47,948 nucleotides of DNA. Source: a virus. The stretch lies in IMG/VR virus record IMGVR_UViG_3300029990_000012, positions 1 through 47,948 of that record. One strand, given 5' to 3'. Below, piece by piece: positions 13,800 through 20,835 of the stretch. The translations under genes were made by a program, and so were the position numbers. A model generated the notes under the pieces. It was not told the origin of the DNA. It was given only the letters and a program-made list of their open reading frames with translations, and searched no databases. How positions within the stretch are numbered: position 1 is the stretch's first letter; every line of letters starts with the position of its first letter.

Positions 13800-14240
13800 A
13801 CCTCACAGGTACCTTAGAAGTTAACGCGCTTACGGCGCTATGGAATAGCCGCTAAGCGGCCAGCATAAGGCGCTTCAGCCACGCACAGCGCTAGAAGGGA
13901 AGCCTACTAAATTATTGTGTACCAAACCACCTACGGGTTTGACCTTAACATGCGCCTATGGCGCTAGTAGTAGACTGGCCGCATAGCGGCTATATGCACA
14001 AACACATAGCTTCGCTATAATTAAGGTCAAGAGCGAAGCGGTCTGTGGAGCATTAGTAATTTAGTAGTTCTCCGTGGATACGTAGTATCAGTCTGAGACA
14101 CCGAAGGGCTAACGCGCTTACAGCGCATGTTGGAATACCGCTACGCGGTTATTGTTGGCCGCTAAGCGGCTAGTATACAATAGATATTGTGCAAAACAAG
14201 CGCAAGCGCGTTAGTCTATTGTTGTGTGCAAAGCGAAGCA
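13800..14240. repeat. Micro-hairpin island 3 in the divergent control region
   Basis: The 13675-14401 gap has no supported gene. It holds GCGC-TTACG-GCGC (about 13827), GCCGC-TAA-GCGGC (about 13849 and again near 14158), GCGCC-TAT-GGCGC (about 13952), GCCGC-ATA-GCGGC (about 13978), TAGC-TTC-GCTA (14007-14017), GCGCT-TAC-AGCGC (about 14114), CCGC-TAC-GCGG (about 14139) and GCGAAGC at 14033-14039 and 14233-14239. It is a good candidate for a replication or regulatory region, by position only. Confidence 0.7.
14023..14075 (+). repeat. Dispersed repeat, copy B
   Basis: Counterpart of 2513-2566. Shared blocks are GTCAAGAGCGAAGCGG and ATTTAGTAGTTCTCCGT, with a few changes between them. Flanking sequence is also loosely similar (ACAAACA to the left in both). 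Confidence 0.75.
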
Positions 14241-14283
14241 AGAGCATTCACGTTGGGCTTTAATAATAGATATGCCAATCTAC

Positions 14284-14312
14284 TTGCTATTATAAGCAAA
14301 GTGTGATATAAT
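14284..14312 (+). promoter_or_regulatory. Rightward promoter for the late block
   Basis: TTGCTA, 17 bases, TATAAT with TGA extended -10. An inverted repeat TTGCT/AGCAA overlaps the -35 and spacer. It is 90 bases upstream of the first tail-fibre gene. Confidence 0.75.
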
Positions 14313-14401
14313 AATAGTATGAGAAAATAGGCTGATGCCTATAAACTCTTCTTTCCTACTAATCTCACATAATAAAACACAACAAAGAGAAAAGGAATAG
14401 T

Positions 14402-15148
14402 ATGTCGATAGTTGTTAGTAGGTCTGTGCCAGTCAATAGTTTGGGTGAGGTCGTAGTACAAGTTGGTGTTGGCACACAAGAGGTTACAGGAAGCTTGTCT
14501 AGTGGATATTTCCCCGTAGACAGTGAAACACAACGAGTTGTAATGAATCTTCCATCTAGCGGAAGTAATGATGTCGGAGATATTACAAAGCTAGAAACAA
14601 ATAATAAAGATAACGTTGTTGGGGCTATCAATTAGTTGAAGACAGATATTGGCCCTGGAAATATCTGGCAAACATATCTACCAAAAATCACAGCACAATA
14701 CAATCCTGTTATAGATGCTAATGAAGAAATCAAGGGGGCGTACAAAGTAATTGGGGATACGTTGGAGTTGAATTTCTCAATGACCATCAAGGCTCCCGGA
14801 TCAAATTCTGGAAGCGGGGCATATCTTATTGGAATACCTTCCGGTCTTAGAATCAATACAAGTGTTTCTGGTTATTTCAACCCAATTGGAGCAAGACTAT
14901 TAGACTATATGGGAGAACACTCAATACCGCTTGGTACTGCAACAGTTTTTGCTGCTGTTGGAACAGGAATAACAGTGCACAACGCTTATGTTTTATCTGT
15001 TGATGAAACACATGTTGCAATCTTCATGGGATACTATACAGACTCAACAGGACTTCATCCATACAATTCATTGTGGAGCGATACTGTATTCCCACTAAGT
15101 ACGCAAAATGCGGTAATTAAGTTTACAGCAAAAATCCCAGTTTACTAA
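14402..15148 (+). pseudogene. Tail fibre/receptor-binding protein with in-frame amber
   Basis: The frame is 248 codons long with one TAG at 14633-14635. Before it: an N-terminal ~50 residues (RSVPVNSLGEVVV, GSLSSGYFP, VVMNLPS) like those of the next gene, then NNKDNVVGAIN. After it in frame: LKTDIGPGNIW and a beta-rich C-terminal domain of ~160 residues ending VIKFTAKIPVY. Phage fibres often read DNVVGAINELK or AINQLK at this point, so TAG probably replaces GAG or CAG. AAAAGGAATAGT precedes the ATG. Without suppression only a 77-residue anchor fragment is made; reinitiation at TTG 14636 is possible but lacks a clear site. Confidence 0.75.
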
Positions 15149-15164
15149 TTAACAAGGAAAAGAA

Positions 15165-16412
15165 ATGGCAGATACATTAGAACAACGTGGTTTTCCAGTT
15201 AACTCAGATGGCGAAATTGTAGCAGAAGCAGCAAGCGGAGATGATGTTATTGTTGGATGCCTTGCATCAGGATATTACCCAATTAATCCAGCAACAGGAA
15301 AGATGCCAATTAAACTTCCCGATACAATTCCTCTTGCATTCGTAACACAAGCACAACGTCAAGCCCTCACTCCCGACGAAGGAGATGTTGTCTATCAAAC
15401 AGATGCTGTTGAAGGAATGTACACCTACGAAGCCTCTGCATGGACAAATAGGCAAGTCCTTCCTGCTGATTATGTCTATGTCGCTAAGAATGGTAGCGAT
15501 ACAACAGGTAATGGTGCAGCAGGAAGGCCATATCTCACTGTTCAGCATGCAATTGATGTTGCTAATGCAGGCGATACAATCTTTATTTATCCTGGCTCAT
15601 ATACTGAAAGCATTACATTCAAAGCTGGCGTTAATCTTGCTACAACAGCAAAATATTCTGTAACAATTACAGGTAATCATATTTGTTCTTTTAGTGGAAC
15701 AGTTATGGTATATAACATTATTCTTACTTCTGCATCGGGTATTACATTGCAGACTTCAGGGGCCAATGTTTATAACTTGCAATTGAATGGTAGTCACATT
15801 AACTCAATTAATGGTGATGCTATTAATTGGGCAGGAACAAATGCTTCTGCTAAGATGCAAGTTGTAGACGGAAACATTGCTGTTGCAACAAGCGGAGCAT
15901 CTGCTAGGGCATTTTATAGCACGACAGGAGCCGCAGGCTCAGTTATTCTTAATCGTGCAAGTGTTTCTGTAAATAATCCAAACAATGTTTGTATGTCAAT
16001 TGGTGGCACAGTTTCTTTGACGCATACAGCAGATTCTGTTGTAGGTCAAATGGTTGTATCAGGAACAGCATCATTAACTTCTGCTATGGTAACACATACA
16101 ACGACATCTGTTCCTGTATTGACAACTAATTCATCTGGTATGTCAATGTTCCTTAACTGTGTTGATGTTACGACAGCAACTCCTGCTATTACTGGTGCTG
16201 GAGCATTCGCGTATTCAGCTATTGTTCTAGGCTCAACAGGCGCTGGAAGCGCATCAACATTGAACGGAGGTATTGGCTCTATTTGCTTGCAAATGGCTCC
16301 ATTTAAACTTCGTTCAGGAACATTGAAGCCCGTTCCGCAGGATGGGCTATTTGAATATGACGGAACACACTTGTATTTTACAATTGGTTCTACTAGAAAT
16401 ACGTTAGTTTAA
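15165..16412 (+). CDS. Tail spike/fibre with right-handed beta-helix
   Basis: A 415-residue protein. Residues 1-55 match the N-terminus of the preceding fibre (GFPVNSDGEIV, LASGYYPINP, KLPDT) and probably anchor it to the tail. Residues ~105-330 show the pectate-lyase-like start YVAKNGSDTTGNGAAGRPY, TVQHAIDVANAGDTIFIYPG, then many short repetitive strands rich in Asn, Ser, Thr and Gly typical of a parallel beta-helix. The C-terminus may drive trimerisation. Such spikes bind or depolymerise host surface polysaccharide. AAGGAAAAGA precedes the ATG. Confidence 0.8.
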   Translation: MADTLEQRGFPVNSDGEIVAEAASGDDVIVGCLASGYYPINPATGKMPIKLPDTIPLAFVTQAQRQALTPDEGDVVYQTDAVEGMYTYEASAWTNRQVLPADYVYVAKNGSDTTGNGAAGRPYLTVQHAIDVANAGDTIFIYPGSYTESITFKAGVNLATTAKYSVTITGNHICSFSGTVMVYNIILTSASGITLQTSGANVYNLQLNGSHINSINGDAINWAGTNASAKMQVVDGNIAVATSGASARAFYSTTGAAGSVILNRASVSVNNPNNVCMSIGGTVSLTHTADSVVGQMVVSGTASLTSAMVTHTTTSVPVLTTNSSGMSMFLNCVDVTTATPAITGAGAFAYSAIVLGSTGAGSASTLNGGIGSICLQMAPFKLRSGTLKPVPQDGLFEYDGTHLYFTIGSTRNTLV

Positions 16413-16466
16413 TAACTAAATGGGACGGAGGTTATCTCCGTCCCTAACAATAATAAGGAGTGTATT

Positions 16467-16724
16467 TTGAATGACAAGGTTACTAATAGCGCCACATATG
16501 CTGGTAGCTTCGTAACAATTTTTGGTGGGGTCTGGTCCCTGAACGAGTTTGCCATCGTCGGGGGCTTCCTCGTTGCCCTGATGAGTTTCCTCTACACAAT
16601 CTTCTATAAAGAGCGACAAGCTCGTTCTGACAGAGAATATAAACAAGCACTCTTGGCAGAGATTAAGCACAAAGATATTGTTAGTCTTGCCACAGAGATT
16701 GCCAAAGTTAAAGACGAGGAGTAA
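16467..16724 (+). CDS. Holin
   Basis: An 85-residue protein with hydrophobic segments at about residues 13-26 and 30-48 (FAIVGGFLVALMSFLYTIFY) and a long charged C-terminal helix (KERQARSDREYKQALLAEIK). Size, topology and position just before the endolysin fit a small class II/III-type holin that times lysis. The start is TTG at 16467, supported by AAGGAG six bases upstream. Confidence 0.8.
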   Translation: MNDKVTNSATYAGSFVTIFGGVWSLNEFAIVGGFLVALMSFLYTIFYKERQARSDREYKQALLAEIKHKDIVSLATEIAKVKDEE

Positions 16725-16730
16725 TGCCTA

Positions 16731-17297
16731 ATGGAAGTCAAGAAGATGCTCCTTCCGTGGATCGCCGCAGGAGCAATCGTAGCAGGAGGGAGTGTCTATC
16801 AACCAACCGATAGGCAGCTTGATTTTACATCTACATATGAAGGTTATGCGTCTGTCCCATATAAAGACATAGCTAATCCCGCAATTCTTACAGTTTGTCA
16901 CGGATTGACGGATGCAGCAGCGGGTAAAGGGTGGGTCGTTAAAGATAAGCACTATACAGAAGATGAATGTAGGAACAAGGAAATTGAAGTTATAGGAGAT
17001 ATTGCAAAAGAAATGCAACCACTAATTAAAGCCGATCTTGCCCAAGAGCAATACGAAATGTTAGTTGATTTCTCATTTAATCTTGGTGTTCCTAAGTTGA
17101 AGTCATCTACATTGTTAAAGAAGATCAATAAGAATGATTGTTTTGGTGCAGCAAATGAGTTTTCAAGGTGGGTAAGAAGTGGGAAGATTGTTTATCGTGG
17201 ACTTGTTGTTAGGCGTTCTGCTGAGTCCGATAACTTTACTAAGTATTGTTTGCCCAATGGAACCTTTCCAACGAAAGGATTAGAATATGGAAATTAG
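16731..17297 (+). CDS. SAR endolysin, glycoside hydrolase family 24 lysozyme
   Basis: A 188-residue lysozyme. The N-terminus MEVKKMLLPWIAAGAIVAGG is a weakly hydrophobic, Gly/Ala-rich signal-anchor-release segment. The catalytic region is TYEGYASVPYKD (Glu and, nine residues on, Asp as in T4 lysozyme) followed by LTVCHGLTD. Such enzymes are exported by the host Sec system and activated on release from the membrane when the holin or pinholin collapses the potential. GAGGAG lies upstream, and the 3' end overlaps the spanin gene. Confidence 0.92.
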   Translation: MEVKKMLLPWIAAGAIVAGGSVYQPTDRQLDFTSTYEGYASVPYKDIANPAILTVCHGLTDAAAGKGWVVKDKHYTEDECRNKEIEVIGDIAKEMQPLIKADLAQEQYEMLVDFSFNLGVPKLKSSTLLKKINKNDCFGAANEFSRWVRSGKIVYRGLVVRRSAESDNFTKYCLPNGTFPTKGLEYGN

Positions 17298-17817
17298 GAC
17301 AATGCTAATTGTTGCTGCTGTAACATGTTGCGCGGTAGCGCTTACAACAGGAACATTGACATATAAATATACAAGCCAACATTATGAATTGCAAATTAGC
17401 AATGAACATCTTAAACAGCAAACAGAGTTGGCTAATTTGAATGCTAAAGTTGTTATTAAGGAGAGAGATAATGCTAATATTAAAACAAAACTTGACAATT
17501 TGGCTATTGAATATGGCAAAGAAGTCGAAAAACTTAATGCTAGTCTTGCTAAGTACAAGTTGTCTAATGGTGGCTTGCTCATCAAGTCCACTCGTTGTGA
17601 AGCCAATGCAAGAGTTGCCAATCCAACCCCCGTCAGCAATTCTACAGGCACCTCCACAACTCCCGGAGGGTTTTGCGAGTTACAGTCAAGCCTTGGAGAG
17701 TTACTTACTAAAACCTTCAACGACGCAGACTCAATGAGAGGTAACTTGCTAATTTGCCAAGAATATGCTGAGGCTATTGACAAACAGCGTAAAGAGATAT
17801 ATAATAGTAAAGATTAA
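17287..17817 (+). CDS. Rz-like inner-membrane spanin subunit
   Basis: A 176-residue protein with an N-terminal transmembrane segment (MLIVAAVTCCAVALTTGTLT) and a long periplasmic helical, coiled-coil region (residues ~35-95). It would pair with Rz1 to span the periplasm and fuse inner and outer membranes at the end of lysis. Its start overlaps the endolysin stop by 11 bases. The Rz1 gene lies wholly within it in another frame. A consensus promoter for the next gene is embedded in its 3' end. Confidence 0.85.
   Translation: MEIRTMLIVAAVTCCAVALTTGTLTYKYTSQHYELQISNEHLKQQTELANLNAKVVIKERDNANIKTKLDNLAIEYGKEVEKLNASLAKYKLSNGGLLIKSTRCEANARVANPTPVSNSTGTSTTPGGFCELQSSLGELLTKTFNDADSMRGNLLICQEYAEAIDKQRKEIYNSKD
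17513..17737 (+). CDS. Rz1-like outer-membrane lipoprotein spanin, nested in Rz
   Basis: The +1 frame inside Rz encodes MAKKSKNLMLVLLSTSCLMV followed by AC: a positive start, a hydrophobic core and a lipobox (LMVAC). After the lipidated Cys the protein is proline-rich (MQELPIQPPSAILQAPPQLP), typical of Rz1. The 17513 start gives the best signal peptide. A start at 17471 has a better Shine-Dalgarno sequence (AAGGAG seven bases upstream) but adds a 14-residue hydrophobic extension. Confidence 0.85.
   Translation: MAKKSKNLMLVLLSTSCLMVACSSSPLVVKPMQELPIQPPSAILQAPPQLPEGFASYSQALESYLLKPSTTQTQ
17777..17805 (+). promoter_or_regulatory. Perfect consensus promoter of the 17909 nuclease
   Basis: TTGACA, 17 bases, TATAAT, all twelve box positions matching, inside the last codons of Rz. 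Its transcript would begin near 17812 and carry the structured leader before the nuclease. Confidence 0.85.
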
Positions 17818-17908
17818 TAAGAATATGGCGACAAGAGGTAGCTCCTTTTCCTACACTGCATTGTAGGATAGCCATGCAATTTTCTATGCAGAGGGGATAA
17901 TAATAAAG
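17815..17908 (+). promoter_or_regulatory. Two-hairpin leader of a homing endonuclease
   Basis: Order: GGCGA, CTCCTT, a hairpin TCCTACA/TGTAGGA, ATAGCC, a second shorter hairpin around TGCA/TGCA, then GAGGGGA as ribosome binding site and the ATG. The leader at 29015-29095 has the same order with changed stem sequences, so structure seems conserved rather than sequence. Confidence 0.6.
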
Positions 17909-19261
17909 ATGGGTAAGAGGGTTAGAGTAACGACAGAGATTTTCATTGAACGGTCTAAGGCAGTACATGGCGACAGATACGATTACAGCAAAGTTGAATT
18001 TACAAGGTGCAGAGACAAGGTATTGATTATCTGCCATGAGCATGGAGAGTTTTGGCAGACACCAGCGGCTCATATGGTTGGGCAAGGATGCTTCTTCTGC
18101 GCAGTCGCAGAAAATGCTAAGCAGAAAACAAAATCTACACAAGAATTCATAGAAAAGTCAAATGTAAAGCATAACAATAAGTATGATTACTCCCTTGTTG
18201 ACTACAAGCACAGTAAGCAGAAAGTCAAGATAATCTGCCCTAAGCACGGGGTGTTTGAACAAAAACCTAATTCCCACTTAGACGGAAGAGGTTGTGTTAA
18301 GTGTAAAGAAGAATTTATTGCAGACTTAAAGAGGATGACAACATCGCGGTTTATAGATAAAGCGAGGAGTGTCCACGGCGATACTTATAATTATGACTTA
18401 GTAAATTATTATCAGACAGAAGTCCCTGTTACAATAGTTTGTAATAAACACGGGGAGTTCGAACAATCCCCTCACTCACACCTTTCTGGGAACGGGTGTA
18501 TGCTATGTAGGAACGAGAACATAGGTATCCGTTGTAGGCACAACACGGAGTTGTTTATAAGCAAGGCAAGGAGCCTACATGGAGACTTGTTTGACTATTC
18601 ACTAGTAGATTATAAAACATCAAAAGACAAGGTTGATATTAAGTGTTTTAAACATGGATTGTTCCAGCAATCTCCTAATGCACACTTAGCTGGACACACC
18701 TGCCCCACTTGTTGTGATGAAAACTTAACTTATTTACTAAGAAGCAGCAAAGAAGAGTTTGTTGAAAAAGCAGTAAAATTACACGGCGAGAAGTATGATT
18801 ATTCTGAGGTTGAATACCATACAAGCAATGTAAAAGTTGCTATAAAGTGTAAAGAACACGGAGTATTTCTTCAAAGACCTGTGTCCCACCTAATAGGACA
18901 AGGTTGTCCATCTTGTGCAAAAATAGGGTTTGACCCATTGAAAGAAGGATTCGTATATCTTCTAGATTCTGATGATATTTTCAAAGTCGGCATAACAACA
19001 AAGCCAATAAAAGAAAGAATATCAAAGATTAGTAGGACGACAAACATAAAATTCAAAAGCATCTTTACGAGGAGAATGGAAGGCGTTGTGGCACAGGAGG
19101 TTGAAAGAAGAATGTTAAGATGGCTCAAGGAGCAGCACCGGCAACCAAAAGAAAAATTTGATGGTTATACTGAGTGCTTTTACAAGCATAGTGACACCAC
19201 AATTCCAAACATTGTTGATAAGATAATTGAATTTGAAAAAGAGGTCTTTAATGGAAACTGA
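17909..19261 (+). CDS. GIY-YIG homing-type endonuclease with five DUF723 repeats
   Basis: A 450-residue protein. Five units at residues 9-64, 77-132, 145-200, 213-268 and 281-336 each follow F-x-x-(K/R)-(A/S)-x3-H-x4-(Y/F)-(D/N)-Y ... C-x2-HG-x-F-x-Q-x-P-x2-H ... C-x2-C. Spacing is exactly 68 residues: Cys42, 110, 178, 246 and 314 line up, as do the C-x2-C pairs at 61, 129, 197, 265 and 333. Residues 348-440 form the GIY-YIG/T5orf172-like nuclease (FVYLLDSDDIFKVGITTKP). The repeats probably read DNA as a modular zinc array. It has its own promoter and leader and overlaps terS by 11 bases. Confidence 0.88.
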   Translation: MGKRVRVTTEIFIERSKAVHGDRYDYSKVEFTRCRDKVLIICHEHGEFWQTPAAHMVGQGCFFCAVAENAKQKTKSTQEFIEKSNVKHNNKYDYSLVDYKHSKQKVKIICPKHGVFEQKPNSHLDGRGCVKCKEEFIADLKRMTTSRFIDKARSVHGDTYNYDLVNYYQTEVPVTIVCNKHGEFEQSPHSHLSGNGCMLCRNENIGIRCRHNTELFISKARSLHGDLFDYSLVDYKTSKDKVDIKCFKHGLFQQSPNAHLAGHTCPTCCDENLTYLLRSSKEEFVEKAVKLHGEKYDYSEVEYHTSNVKVAIKCKEHGVFLQRPVSHLIGQGCPSCAKIGFDPLKEGFVYLLDSDDIFKVGITTKPIKERISKISRTTNIKFKSIFTRRMEGVVAQEVERRMLRWLKEQHRQPKEKFDGYTECFYKHSDTTIPNIVDKIIEFEKEVFNGN

Positions 19262-19655
19262 AAAAGAAGATAACCCCGAGAGTATTAAAATCGTTCCAGC
19301 AACGAGTATTAATTTTGATAGAAAAAATGATCTTATAAAAACACTTAAGAAGATTGATAAGTCTGTTGACAAATCAATTGAATTCCTTGAGCAAGTTATG
19401 CTAGATGGGAACAATGAACTAAAAGTTAGAGTAGATTGTGCCAAAACAATCCTTGACAAAAAACTACAGATTAGTGATAGTGTAAATAAGGATAACCTCT
19501 CTCGCCTAATCGCACAGTCTAGATTATTCATGGCCCAACAAGCAGTTAATAATAAGCGTATTAAAGATGTTGGGGGAGAGGACGAAGATGAGTATAGCGT
19601 ACCTCAGTACCTCCCATCCGTCATCCTCGACGCCTCAATGGTAAAGTCTATGTAG
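19251..19655 (+). CDS. terS: Probable small terminase subunit
   Basis: A 134-residue protein, helical and charged, with KNDLIKTLKKIDKSVDKSIE then KVRVDCAKTILDKKLQ, which resembles the central oligomerisation helices of small terminases. There is no obvious N-terminal HTH. The assignment rests mostly on its place before terL (separated by an RNA gene and a nuclease) and on its size. The ATG at 19251 lies inside the end of the nuclease gene with AGAGG upstream. Confidence 0.6.
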   Translation: METEKEDNPESIKIVPATSINFDRKNDLIKTLKKIDKSVDKSIEFLEQVMLDGNNELKVRVDCAKTILDKKLQISDSVNKDNLSRLIAQSRLFMAQQAVNNKRIKDVGGEDEDEYSVPQYLPSVILDASMVKSM

Positions 19656-19677
19656 CAAATAAATTTACATATAGCTA

Positions 19678-19706
19678 TTGACATTGTAGAAAAGTAATGA
19701 TATAAT
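19678..19706 (+). promoter_or_regulatory. Perfect consensus promoter of the large ncRNA
   Basis: TTGACA, 17 bases ending TGA (extended -10), TATAAT. No gene starts within 900 bases downstream, but a strong terminator follows at 20571-20602. Confidence 0.9.
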
Positions 19707-19712
19707 GGTTGT

Positions 19713-20600
19713 AAATGAAGTAAGAAACATGCAATCGTTATTGGGAGCAATCTCTATGTTCAGGTGTCTCTTCTACGAAGATAGTCCTGTCGATTGTTGT
19801 CTAAGCGTTTCTCCTTCGCTAAGGCACGTAATGTTCTCCGCGTCAGCGAGAACGATTGTCCAAGTCATAACTCGGGACATAAACAATAAGAGTATGCGTA
19901 GGTAGTCGACGTAATAAACTATCGAGGCGTGTGACCAACACAGCGTAATGGTGTTCCCGCATACGGTAAGCGGGAAGAATAACAGAAGCGTTGAGACATA
20001 TTCTTGTTATCTCAAGGCTGTTATATCGCGGAGTCATTCTCCGAAAGCTTATAACTTGGTTATCTCCCTCGTGTACATGACGGAATAACTCAAGTGGAAT
20101 TGAATATAAGCAAGACTGTACTTCCTTGGGACAGTCGCCTTCTCACGAAGGCTCTAACACATGCTAATTATTCAAGGGCGTAGCCGTAATCTGACGGTTC
20201 AATAGTTAGCAGTTGTTAGGCGGATGTGTAGTGATCCTACACGGCGAAGATTGTAAGCCAAGAGGGAAAGGCGCATGTAGGATGCTATCCGTAATGTAGC
20301 CCCTCGGTAGTCACTGTCTAATCTACTTGATTCGCAATCAGGTAATACGGACTACAGCAGGAATTAATCTCCTGTCACCTATTAATTTGCCATGAAAACA
20401 TTGATAGTGATGTGCTAGTTTTGTACACTAGATAAGACGCTGCAAGTTCGTCTCGTGGCTCCATGAGTGCAATAGTTTAGCAAAGTAAGATTAAACGTAG
20501 TGTGAGTACGTTGTTTCGTAATAATATAAACTCATAAAACAAGAAGCTCCGTGAGGAGACATTTCATTAGGGCTTCTTCCTTGCGGAAGAAGCCTTTCTT
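19713..20600 (+). ncRNA. Large structured non-coding RNA (about 890 nt), candidate ornate phage RNA
   Basis: Between terS and a small gene lies a stretch with no credible reading frame, bounded by a perfect promoter and a strong terminator. Local helices include GTTCT/AGAAC with CGC/GCG (19833-19853), CCCGC/GCGGG (19956-19974), TTGAGA/TCTCAA (about 19991-20015), CGGAG/CTCCG, GACTGT/ACAGTC, GCCTTC/GAAGGC, GCTAA-TATT/AATA-TTAGC enclosing CCGT/ACGG, GTGTAG/CTACAC, GTAGTC/GACTAC enclosing CTTGATT/AATCAGG, CAGGA/TCCTG, CTAGT/ACTAG, AGACG/CGTCT, ACGTA/TACGT and CTCC-GTGA-GGAG. Size and phage setting recall the GOLLD and ROOL classes; membership is untested. Confidence 0.82.
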
Positions 20601-20602
20601 TA
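20571..20602 (+). terminator. Terminator of the large ncRNA
   Basis: A perfect 10-bp stem GGCTTCTTCC / GGAAGAAGCC with loop TTGC, followed by TTTCTTTATT. It ends the RNA that starts near 19713. Confidence 0.92.
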
Positions 20603-20617
20603 TTGTAGGAACATATA

Positions 20618-20833
20618 ATGAATATTCGTATTGTATCTGAGAACGGCAAGCATAAGTTATATTACGTAGAGTATAACGAGGATGGTTACGTGGAGAATAT
20701 AAAAGACGAGGTCACCTTCGTCAGTAAAGAGTTTTCTGTATTTAGACAGATTCTAGCCGCAGCATCTGCTGCAATTCTGCTACCTGTCATAATGGTGAAT
20801 TCCTGCAACAAAAAAATGCTAATGAAACAATAA
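20618..20833 (+). CDS. Small membrane-associated hypothetical protein, 71 aa
   Basis: A polar, beta-rich N-terminus (MNIRIVSENGKHKLYYVEYN) is followed by one hydrophobic helix (ILAAASAAILLPVIMV) and a short charged end. AGGAA precedes the ATG, which lies 16 bases after the ncRNA terminator run. It leads into the nuclease at 20836. No family recognised. Confidence 0.6.
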   Translation: MNIRIVSENGKHKLYYVEYNEDGYVENIKDEVTFVSKEFSVFRQILAAASAAILLPVIMVNSCNKKMLMKQ

Positions 20834-20835
20834 TA

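Noticed and set aside
5444-14635. Genome-wide reassignment of TAG to an amino acid
   Set aside because: TAG ends several complete genes with normal C-termini (methyltransferase, endolysin, terS, tail terminator, tail chaperone, 43370 gene). Only two frames continue sensibly past TAG, so local mutation or suppression is more likely.
17382-17783. Leftward 133-codon frame opposite Rz
   Set aside because: Antisense shadow; the plus strand already carries two well-supported overlapping spanin genes.
17815-17908. OMEGA/HEARO-type guide RNA for the adjacent nuclease
   Set aside because: The nuclease is GIY-YIG, not an IscB/TnpB-type HNH or RuvC protein, and the leader is upstream and under 100 bases.
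19713-20600. Group I or II intron
   Set aside because: There is no split exon: terS is complete before it and the next genes are complete after it. It has its own promoter and terminator.
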